NCBI RefSeq assembly: GCF_000721935.1
Contig: NZ_KL585431.1
Location: 8,935 to 14,615 of the forward strand
Origin: Streptomyces sp. NRRL WC-3549
GTDB taxonomy: Bacteria; Actinomycetota; Actinomycetes; Streptomycetales; Streptomycetaceae
Length of the DNA stretch: 5,681 nt
Direction: 5' to 3'
Shown in pieces: positions 1 to 4,624 of the stretch. Within the stretch, counting starts at the first letter, position 1; each line of letters opens with the position of its first letter. The translations under genes were made by a program, and so were the position numbers. The notes beneath the pieces were generated by a model that saw nothing but the letters and a program-made list of their open reading frames with translations, was not told where the DNA came from and did no database searches.

Positions 1-176
1 ACCCGCCCGCCGCGAAGGCCGGCGACATCGCCTACTACGCCCCCTGGGGCAACCTCGCCCTCTTCTACCAGGACGGGCCTGCCCCCTCCCCGGATCTGCT
101 GGTCCTCGGCCACCTCGACGTCAGCGCCGACCAGCTCGGCCGGGCGACACGCATCACCATCGAAGCCGCCTCCTGA
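1..176 (+). CDS. Cyclophilin-like-fold protein, C-terminal end (5' cut by window edge)
   Basis: Only the last 57 codons are present, read from base 3 to the TGA at 174-176. The stretch [16 protein letters not shown], followed by a hydrophobic [10 protein letters not shown] strand and a TRITIEAAS ending, is the hallmark C-terminal half of the small bacterial cyclophilin-like-fold proteins. These share the beta-barrel of peptidyl-prolyl isomerases but generally lack proven isomerase activity, and many are exported or lipoproteins; the part that would show a signal peptide is outside the window. The stop lies 40 bases before the start of the downstream dehydrogenase on the same strand, with no hairpin between, so co-transcription is likely. 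The biochemical role is unknown. Family call is from motif memory. Confidence 0.72.
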   Translation, partial: PPAAKAGDIAYYAPWGNLALFYQDGPAPSPDLLVLGHLDVSADQLGRATRITIEAAS

Positions 177-205
177 CCCGGCCCCGTACGACCCGCACCT
201 CGATC

Positions 206-210
206 GGAGA
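206..210 (+). promoter_or_regulatory. Ribosome binding site of the intact SDR gene
   Basis: GGAGA lies 6 bases before the GTG at 217. It decides the GTG start: the resulting N-terminus MTVTYDF aligns with the N-terminus of the paralogous SDR downstream. Confidence 0.7.
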
Positions 211-216
211 ACACCC

Positions 217-984
217 GTGACCGTCACCTACGACTTCCGCGGCAAGACCGCCTTCGTCACCGGCGCCGCCGGCGGCATCGGACGGGCCACCGCCCTCACC
301 TTCGCCCGCGCGGGCGCACGGGTCGCCCTCGCCGACCTCTCCGGCGACGGGCTGCACGAGACCGCCCGCCTCATCGACATCGCCGGGGGCGAAGCCCTCA
401 CCCTCACCTGCGACGTCACCAGCGAGGACGACGTCCAGGCAGCGATCGACCGGGCCGTCGAGCGCTTCGGGAGCCTGGACGCAGCCTTCAACAACGCCGG
501 CGTCGAACAGCCCGTCCAGCCGGCCGCCGACACCGCCAAGGAGGACTGGGACCGCATCCTCGGCGTCAGCCTCACCGGAGCGTTCCTGTGCACCCGCGCC
601 CAGATCCGCCAGATGCTGCGCCAGGACGGCGGCGGCGCGATCGTCAACGTCTCCTCCGGCGCCGGCATCAAGGGCTTCAAAGGCCAGGCCGCCTACGCCG
701 CCGCCAAACACGGGATCATCGGCTTCACCCGCTCCGCCGCCCTCGACCACGCCGCCCAGGGCATCCGGATCAACGCCGTCTGCCCCGGCATCATCGACAC
801 CGAGATGATCCGCCGCTTCGGCGACACCCGCCCCGGCGGGCGCGAAGGACTCATCGCCGACGAACCCGTCGGCCGCCTCGGCAAGCCCGAGGAGATCGCC
901 TCCGCCGTCCTCTGGCTCTGCTCCGACGACGCCGCCTTCACCACCGGCACCGCCCTCGTCGTCGACGGCGGCCAGACCACCTGA
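217..984 (+). CDS. Classical short-chain dehydrogenase/reductase (SDR), intact
   Basis: This 255-residue protein has the usual length and layout of a classical SDR, a cytoplasmic NAD(P)-dependent oxidoreductase acting on alcohols or ketones. The dinucleotide-binding motif TGAAGGIG is at residues 15-22. An aspartate ends the second strand (D40, VALADLS), which in this family favours NAD(H) over NADP(H). NNAG is at 92-95, the catalytic serine is S147 and the catalytic pair is Y160/K164 (YAAAK). The C-terminal [11 protein letters not shown] signature is at 242-252. The asparagine that completes the usual Asn-Ser-Tyr-Lys tetrad is replaced by S118 in VSLTG. The GTG start has a GGAGA site 6 bases upstream. 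It follows the cyclophilin-like gene by 40 bases and is followed after 56 bases by a broken paralogue, suggesting one operon. The substrate cannot be deduced from sequence; homologues are often annotated glucose or 3-oxoacyl dehydrogenases by similarity only. Confidence 0.93.
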   Translation: MTVTYDFRGKTAFVTGAAGGIGRATALTFARAGARVALADLSGDGLHETARLIDIAGGEALTLTCDVTSEDDVQAAIDRAVERFGSLDAAFNNAGVEQPVQPAADTAKEDWDRILGVSLTGAFLCTRAQIRQMLRQDGGGAIVNVSSGAGIKGFKGQAAYAAAKHGIIGFTRSAALDHAAQGIRINAVCPGIIDTEMIRRFGDTRPGGREGLIADEPVGRLGKPEEIASAVLWLCSDDAAFTTGTALVVDGGQTT

Positions 985-1026
985 ACCCTCCGGCCCACGC
1001 TCGACGCCCCCGCCGAAATCTCGCCC

Positions 1027-1033
1027 GAAGAGA
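1027..1033 (+). promoter_or_regulatory. Relic ribosome binding site of the second SDR
   Basis: GAAGAGA lies 7 bases before the ATC at 1041, the usual distance for a purine-rich ribosome binding site. Together with the protein alignment it marks 1041 as the ancestral start codon position, although ATC is not a normal bacterial start. Confidence 0.45.
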
Positions 1034-1040
1034 CAGCGCC

Positions 1041-1766
1041 ATCAACCCCACCTACGACTTCACCGGCCAGGTCGCCTTCGTCACCGGCGCCTCCTCCGGC
1101 ATGGGCCTGGCCACTGCCCGCGCCTTCGCCCAGGCCGGCGCCGCTGTTGGCCTCGCCGACATCGACGAGACGGCCGTCTCCACCGCCGTGAAGGAATTCA
1201 CCGACGCCGGCCACCGGGCCCTCGCCCTGGTCTGCAACGTCACCGACGAGGACCAGGTTGCCGCCGCCGTCGACAGCACCGTCGAAGCCTTCGGACGGCT
1301 CGACATGGCCTACAACAACGCCGGCATCATGTCCCCGCCCACCGACGCCGCCGACGAGTCCGCCGAGCAGTTCGACCGCGTCCACAACATCAACCTGCGC
1401 GGCATCTGGGCCGCCATGAAGCACGAGCTGCGCCACATGCGCGACCAGGGCAGCGGCGCCATCGTCAACTGCTCCTCCCTCGGCGGTCTCGTCGGCAACC
1501 CCGGCCGCGCCGCCTACCACGCCACCAAGCACGGCGTGATCGGCCTGACCAAGAGCGCCGCCCTCGAATTACGGCCCGCGCGGCGTGCGGATCAACGCCG
1601 TCTGCCCCGGCACCATCGCGACCCCCATGGTCGACGCCATGGTCGAAGGCGGCGAACTCGACCGCACCCAGGCCGAAGCCGGCCAGGCCATCGACCGCCT
1701 CGGCACCGCCGACGAGATCGCCCAGGCCGTCCTGTGGCTGTGCAGCAGCGGCGCCAGCTCGGTCGC
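1041..1766 (+). pseudogene. Broken paralogous SDR (start codon lost, frameshift, C-terminus replaced)
   Basis: Reading from 1041 gives INPTYDFTGQVAFVTG, which aligns residue for residue with the N-terminus of the upstream SDR. All SDR landmarks are present: TGASSGMG at 15-22, D40, NNAG at 92-95, N118, S146 and Y159/K163, so the ancestor had a full catalytic tetrad. Codon 1 is ATC, and no in-frame ATG, GTG or TTG exists between the upstream gene's stop and the glycine motif. After codon 176 (GAA, 1566-1568) one extra T at 1569/1570 shifts the frame. Removing it restores [14 protein letters not shown] and then DRLGTADEIAQAVLWLCSSGA. The family's closing TG-x-VDGG segment is absent: similarity stops at about 1756-1766 and unrelated sequence follows. 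Three lesions make a pseudogene the best reading. A sequencing error could explain the T, but not all three. Confidence 0.85.
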
Positions 1767-1822
1767 GGTGAAGATGCGGTGCTGGGCCATCGCCTCACGC
1801 AACCGCGCCAAGGGCTGCCCCG

Positions 1823-2038
1823 ATGGTCCTCAAGGCTGTAGACAGCGGCCCCGACCACGAGTTCGACGCCGGGCTGGTCGCCTTGGCACGCCGGGAGGTC
1901 GAACGAATGCGGATGCTGGAATGGGAGATCACCACAGGTGACTTGAAGTGGCCGCCGCATGAAGCAGGACCTCTGGCCGAGGCCGCCGGAAGGGATCCGG
2001 CGAGGGCCGATGAGTTTCCCCGTGATCTGCAGTCATAG
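1823..2038 (+). CDS. Orphan small reading frame, possible PAS-domain fragment
   Basis: This is a 71-codon frame starting at ATG, with AAGGG 8 bases upstream (1810-1814) and TAG at 2036-2038. Its third-position GC is clearly lower than that of the SDR genes, so it is either a weakly adapted gene or a fragment. The middle, RREVERMRMLEWEITTGDLKW, resembles the amphipathic helix and opening strand of a PAS sensor domain (pattern LEW-x-I-x-TG-x-L-x-W) as found at the front of actinomycete PAS-phosphatase proteins. If so, the rest of the domain is missing and this would be a degraded remnant. It begins just after the point where SDR homology breaks off, so it may have arrived with the sequence that truncated the SDR. 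It could equally be non-coding; no function is proposed. Confidence 0.28.
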   Translation: MVLKAVDSGPDHEFDAGLVALARREVERMRMLEWEITTGDLKWPPHEAGPLAEAAGRDPARADEFPRDLQS

Positions 2039-2135
2039 ATCATGATTGGCAAACTGCGGCAGCCACGATCCTGGTCAAAGCGGGCATCGTGCGAGCGTGC
2101 TGAGCGTCCGGACACGAGATACCGAGGAACCCTAG
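2039..2135 (+). other. Intergenic region upstream of the RibD-C family gene
   Basis: This 97-base gap presumably holds the promoter of the downstream gene. A TTGGCA (2046-2051) resembles a -35 box, but no convincing -10 box sits 16-18 bases later. A small inverted repeat, CACGAT (2064-2069) with ATCGTG (2086-2091), spans the middle. Neither is strong enough to call as a site. Confidence 0.35.
2124..2128 (+). promoter_or_regulatory. Ribosome binding site of the RibD-C family gene
   Basis: GAGGA is centred about 10 bases before the ATG at 2136 (7-base spacer), which supports that start. Confidence 0.7.
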
Positions 2136-2708
2136 ATGCGTACTCTGATCAGCACCGCTTTCATCTCCCTCGACGGTGTCGTGGAGGCCCCGGGCGGTGA
2201 GCCCGGCTACCGGAACTCCGGGTGGACCTACAAGGACGTCGAGTTCCTCCCCGAGGCTTTCGCCCTCAAGGGACAGGAGCAAGAAGAAGCTGCCGCGATA
2301 TTGATGGGCCGGACCAGCTACGAGGCGTTCAGCTTGGTGTGGCCGGACATGGCGGACTTCGCCGACTACAAGGTGATGCCGAAGTACGTCGTCTCCACCA
2401 CCCTCACCGAGGGCGACCTGGTATCGAACTGGGGCGAGACCACCATCCTGCGCTCGCTCGACGAGGTCGCCGCGTTGAAGGAGACCGAGGGCGGCCCGAT
2501 CATCGTCCACGGCAGCGCCACCCTGAACCAGCGGCTTTCGGACGCCAGCCTGATCGACCGCTACCACCTGATCATCTTCCCGCTCCTGCTCGGCGCGGGC
2601 AAGCGCCTGTTCAGCACCACCGACAAGGACACCCAGAGGCTCAAGTTGGTCGAGCACGAGGTCTACGCCAACGGTCTCCAGAAGAACATCTTCGACGTTG
2701 TCCGCTGA
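2136..2708 (+). CDS. Dihydrofolate-reductase-family protein (RibD C-terminal domain type)
   Basis: This 190-residue cytoplasmic protein spans a complete RibD-C/dihydrofolate-reductase fold. The first strand and loop, RTLISTAFISLDGVVEAPGG, opens the domain. GRTSYE at 58-63 is the family's nucleotide-phosphate-binding motif. GSATLNQRL at 126-134 and PLLLGAGKRLF at 149-159 form the conserved C-terminal core, and D141 in LIDRYHL takes the place of the usual Asp-Glu pair. These single-domain proteins are common in actinomycetes and Bacillus (YyaP/YwjB type) and are thought to be NADPH-dependent reductases. They are not the true FolA and lack the deaminase half of RibD, so neither folate nor riboflavin synthesis should be assumed. 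The ATG has a GAGGA site and the gene seems to be its own transcription unit. Its stop abuts a truncated transposase relic on the opposite strand. Confidence 0.9.
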   Translation: MRTLISTAFISLDGVVEAPGGEPGYRNSGWTYKDVEFLPEAFALKGQEQEEAAAILMGRTSYEAFSLVWPDMADFADYKVMPKYVVSTTLTEGDLVSNWGETTILRSLDEVAALKETEGGPIIVHGSATLNQRLSDASLIDRYHLIIFPLLLGAGKRLFSTTDKDTQRLKLVEHEVYANGLQKNIFDVVR

Positions 2709-2714
2709 CAGCAC

Positions 2715-2900
2715 GGGGAGAGCGATCGGCATCGCTGAACGTCACCTCGGCGATCCTCGTCACCGGCATGCCCTGCGCGGACAGAGCACCATCTGGGCCC
2801 GCCGCCAGGTCACCACCGATCCGCTGCCTCTGCGGATGATCCGCAGCAGCCGTCGGCCCTCGTCGTCATCGATCTCCCGAACCTGAACTCTGTCGGCCAC
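2715..2900 (-). pseudogene. IS630-family transposase, N-terminal fragment (frameshifted, truncated)
   Basis: Read on the minus strand from a GTG at 2900-2898, the sequence gives VADRVQVREIDDDEGRRLL and then RIIRRGSGSVVTWRRAQMVL. This is the opening, including the first part of the helix-turn-helix, of the IS630-type transposases widespread in Streptomyces. At about 2785 one base is missing. Stepping one frame over restores LSAQGMPVTRIAEVTFSDADR, the next conserved stretch. Homology fades near 2715, a few bases from the stop of the RibD-C family gene, so about 60 of some 370 residues remain. The DDE catalytic core is absent, so this piece cannot transpose. The assignment rests on remembered family sequence; the exact left boundary is uncertain by about ten bases. 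Confidence 0.78.
2721..2736 (+). terminator. Weak hairpin just after the RibD-C family gene
   Basis: AGCGAT and ATCGCT form a 6-bp stem around the loop CGGC, 12 bases after the stop codon. It could slow or end plus-strand transcription, but the stem is short, has no T run, and lies inside transposase relic sequence, so it may be incidental. Confidence 0.22.
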
Positions 2901-2918
2901 GCCGCCAGTGTTCGCTGA

Positions 2919-2953
2919 ACGCGCCGATCGGGAACGGATCCCGATCGGCGCGT
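2919..2953 (-). terminator. Perfect 15-bp hairpin downstream of the alpha/beta hydrolase
   Basis: ACGCGCCGATCGGGA (2919-2933) pairs perfectly with its complement at 2939-2953 around the 5-base loop ACGGA. It lies 21 bases beyond the hydrolase stop codon. Long GC hairpins without a U tract are the common terminator style in Streptomyces. Being symmetrical, it could also stop plus-strand transcription coming from the RibD-C family gene. Confidence 0.7.
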
Positions 2954-2974
2954 CGCGGACTGCAGGCGTAGCTG

Positions 2975-3706
2975 TCAGCCGAGGTGCCGGGTGAAGAACC
3001 GTAGTGTGCTGTCCAGTTCGAATGCCGGGATCTCCCCGTGCTTGCCAGGGTTGGCGTGCAGGGTCTTCTCGGCTGAGGCCAAGGCGTCGAACAGCGCCAA
3101 GCCGTGGGCCCGCGGCACCCGCTCATCGTCCCACTGCACCAGGAACTCCACCGGGACCGTGATCCGCGCGGCGGCCTCCGCTGATGCCAACGCCCCGCCC
3201 AATCCCAGCACCGCCGCGCGGACCCGGGGTTCGTCGGCAACGAACGGAACGCCGAGTCCGCACCCCAGCGACACCCCCCAATAGCCCACCGGACCAGCGC
3301 CGACGTAGTCGAGATCCTGGACCCCGTCCAGAACCGCCTGCCATTCCGGGACGGTCCGGCGAGCCACGAGTGCCTGGAAACCGGCGACCAGCGGAGCCAG
3401 CTCCTCCCCGGCAGCCACGCGAGCCTGGTTCTCGGTCGCGATCTGGTTGTACTCCTCATCCACCGGTCGGTCGCCATGGCCAGGCACGTCCACCGCCGCC
3501 ACCGCGAAACCGCACTCGGCCACGAAGCGGCGCGCACGGGCCACGATGCCGGGGGCCTTCTTTTGCTGGCCGCCGCCGTGTCCCATCAGGATGAGGGGCC
3601 GAGTGCCGGCGGCACCTGCTGGCGTCCATAGCACGCCGGGAATCTCACCGTGGGTAAAGAGCTGTTCGCAGACGCCGTCGGCCGACGTCTCAGAGCTGAA
3701 GCGCAT
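2975..3706 (-). CDS. Alpha/beta hydrolase (dienelactone-hydrolase-like), cytoplasmic
   Basis: This 243-residue protein carries an alpha/beta-hydrolase fold. MGHGGGQQKK at 41-50 supplies the HGGG oxyanion loop and VDVPGHGDR at 72-80 is the strand and loop that follow. GVSLG at 144-148 is the nucleophile elbow with S146. QWDDERVP at 191-198 offers D193 or D194 as the acid, and GKHGEIP at 221-227 supplies H223, completing a Ser-Asp-His triad in normal order and spacing. There is no signal peptide or membrane segment. It probably hydrolyses an ester or a similar bond of a small molecule; the substrate is unknown. ATG 3706 is the first usable start, because a stop codon lies three codons upstream in frame; the ribosome site is weak (GAAAGG, 11 bases away). 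It follows dps on the same strand after 197 bases, is followed by a strong hairpin, and is flanked on both sides by transposase relics. Confidence 0.9.
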   Translation of the reverse strand: MRFSSETSADGVCEQLFTHGEIPGVLWTPAGAAGTRPLILMGHGGGQQKKAPGIVARARRFVAECGFAVAAVDVPGHGDRPVDEEYNQIATENQARVAAGEELAPLVAGFQALVARRTVPEWQAVLDGVQDLDYVGAGPVGYWGVSLGCGLGVPFVADEPRVRAAVLGLGGALASAEAAARITVPVEFLVQWDDERVPRAHGLALFDALASAEKTLHANPGKHGEIPAFELDSTLRFFTRHLG

Positions 3707-3737
3707 AGCGTTTCAAGCCTTTCGGGATGCCTTCTGC

Positions 3738-3772
3738 GGGCACTCCCTAGGCCATGCGAGAGAGGGAGCCCC
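3738..3772 (-). other. Imperfect inverted repeat in the leader of the alpha/beta hydrolase
   Basis: CTCCCT (3743-3748) pairs with AGGGAG (3763-3768), and the flanking GGG (3738-3740) with the C run at 3769-3772 across a 2-base bulge; the loop is 14 bases. It lies 32-66 bases before the hydrolase start. It could be a leader hairpin or a regulator site. No -10/-35 pair that I trust was found in the surrounding 3707-3844 stretch. Confidence 0.3.
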
Positions 3773-3844
3773 GACCTGTCACAGCGTTGATCGGTCTCAC
3801 CTCCTCGGTTCGCAGCAGCGCACAGCGACGCGGAACGTACCACG

Positions 3845-3896
3845 GAGGGCTCACCAACGTCTGTGCAAGGTCGTCGACAGGGCGAACGTTGCTTGA
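3845..3896 (+). pseudogene. IS630-family transposase, C-terminal tip
   Basis: The plus strand reads HQRLCKVVDRANVA and then TGA at 3894-3896. This matches the conserved closing segment of the same Streptomyces IS630 transposases, which end RLR-x-VVDRANVA. Upstream of about 3845 the match dissolves; a possible RN(x)nRRA is all that remains of the expected WRN-containing segment. The remnant is on the opposite strand to the N-terminal fragment at 2715-2900 and points away from it. Its stop is 7 bases from the convergent stop of dps. The match is short, so the call rests on the run of residues plus the stop in the right place. Confidence 0.6.
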
Positions 3897-3903
3897 TGCG
3901 GCA

Positions 3904-4386
3904 TCAGTTCCCGTGGGAGACACTCTCAGCCGCGAACATCCAGCGCTGCTTCTCCAGTTCGGCGGTGATCGAGATCAGGAGGTCCTGGGTTACCGGGTCG
4001 GTCCCCTCGGTGACGTCGATGCGCTCGCGCAGCCGTGTGGCGGCGGCCCCCAAGGTCTCGACCATCACCTCGACGACGTCGACGTCGTGCACCCAGCCGT
4101 CCTTCGGGCCAGGCAGCGTGAACGCCGAGGCGATGGTCTCGGGCCGGCCGTCCGGCGAGACGCCGAGCGCTGCGGCTCGTTCTGCCACGGAGTCGGCGAA
4201 CTCGCGCGCCGACATCACCAGTTCGTCGAGCTGCAGGTGAATGGAGCGGAACCGGGGGCCCACGATGTTCCAGTGCGCCTGCTTCCCGATCAGGGAGAGC
4301 CCCAGCAGGTCCACGAGGGTGTCCTGCAAGGCCGCCCCGGCGATCTGGCGGGCCCCATCGGGCATCGTGCTCTTCATGACAGTCAT
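3904..4386 (-). CDS. dps: Dps, ferritin-like iron-storage and DNA-protection protein
   Basis: This 160-residue Dps protein belongs to the family that assembles as a dodecameric shell, oxidises Fe(II), commonly with hydrogen peroxide, stores the iron, and shields DNA during starvation and oxidative stress. KQAHWNIVGPRF at 35-46 opens the conserved helix region. The inter-subunit ferroxidase ligands are all present at family spacing: H38, H50, D54, D65 and E69. ERAAALGVSPDGRPETI at 69-85 and the C-terminal EKQRWMFAAE at 145-154 complete the signature. The N-terminal tail is short with few basic residues and there is no lysine-rich C-terminal tail, so DNA binding through a tail is uncertain. The frame stays open upstream to 4617, but ATG 4386 is preferred: it has GGGAG 9 bases upstream, fits the normal Dps length, and the upstream codons read as proline/arginine-rich noise. 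Reading on past the stop would enter the alpha/beta hydrolase gene. Confidence 0.95.
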   Translation of the reverse strand: MTVMKSTMPDGARQIAGAALQDTLVDLLGLSLIGKQAHWNIVGPRFRSIHLQLDELVMSAREFADSVAERAAALGVSPDGRPETIASAFTLPGPKDGWVHDVDVVEVMVETLGAAATRLRERIDVTEGTDPVTQDLLISITAELEKQRWMFAAESVSHGN

Positions 4387-4395
4387 ACGGTGGTT

Positions 4396-4400
4396 CTCCC
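4396..4400 (-). promoter_or_regulatory. Ribosome binding site deciding the dps start
   Basis: On the minus strand GGGAG sits 9 bases before ATG 4386. A second in-frame ATG three codons later (4377) would be 18 bases away, and earlier starts have no comparable site. Confidence 0.7.
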
Positions 4401-4463
4401 TGTGAAGGTGAATCCGGAGTTGTGCGGGTGGTCTGGTTGTGATGCTGGGCGGAACGCCTTGCA

Positions 4464-4500
4464 TCACCGCAGGAACAGGGCGTGCGGTCTGCTGCGGTGA
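4464..4500 (-). promoter_or_regulatory. 9-bp inverted repeat upstream of dps
   Basis: TCACCGCAG (4464-4472) and CTGCGGTGA (4492-4500) are perfect inverted copies, 19 bases apart, about 80-115 bases before the dps start. The size and spacing suit either a dimeric regulator site or a leader hairpin. No recognisable promoter was found here; in particular, I did not see the GTTT / GGGTA stress-sigma pattern known for Streptomyces dps genes. Function is inferred from position only. Confidence 0.35.
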
Positions 4501-4574
4501 ACGTGCAGGATGCTTGGGGGATCCGCGGACGGCGCCTCCTCGGCCCGCAGTCCGTCGGGCTTCGGGGCTGTCGT

Positions 4575-4618
4575 AGTGGTGTGCCGGGGACCGGCAGGCC
4601 GGTCCCCGGCACACCACT
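4575..4618 (-). terminator. Perfect 20-bp terminator hairpin after the esterase gene
   Basis: Arms 4575-4594 and 4599-4618 are exact inverted copies (AGTGGTGTGCC... with ...GGCACACCACT) around a CAGG loop. It begins 6 bases beyond the esterase stop codon on the minus strand and separates that gene from dps. The stem is very GC-rich with no T run, as usual in actinomycetes. Confidence 0.85.
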
Positions 4619-4624
4619 CAGGGT

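Noticed and set aside
588..1040. Open reading from 588 running in frame into the second SDR, which could suggest a long fused protein
   Set aside because: Its first 150 residues are arginine/proline-rich off-frame translation of the intact SDR, with no ribosome site; only the part from 1041 is SDR-like.
154..1532. Long minus-strand and off-frame open readings opposite the two SDR genes
   Set aside because: They are Gly/Ala/Val- or Arg-rich shadows of high-GC coding sequence; the plus strand carries complete SDR motifs in one frame.
2046..2074. Promoter for the RibD-C family gene based on TTGGCA
   Set aside because: No acceptable -10 hexamer occurs 16-18 bases downstream.
2040..2732. 230-codon minus-strand frame opposite the RibD-C family gene
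   Set aside because: It lacks family resemblance while the plus-strand frame has a ribosome site and full-length domain motifs.
2732..2921. Repeated TCGCTGAACG (2732-2741 and 2912-2921) around the transposase relic, as a possible target duplication
   Set aside because: IS630 elements duplicate only TA, and the left copy lies within transposase coding sequence; chance is the better explanation.
4073..4088. Perfect 16-bp palindrome ACGACGTCGACGTCGT
   Set aside because: It lies inside dps and follows from GAC/GTC codons for the Asp-Val repeat; no regulatory role is needed.
4387..4617. 77-residue N-terminal extension of Dps
   Set aside because: It would run through the esterase terminator and the 9-bp inverted repeat, is Pro/Arg-rich without similarity to Dps tails, and has no ribosome site, unlike ATG 4386.
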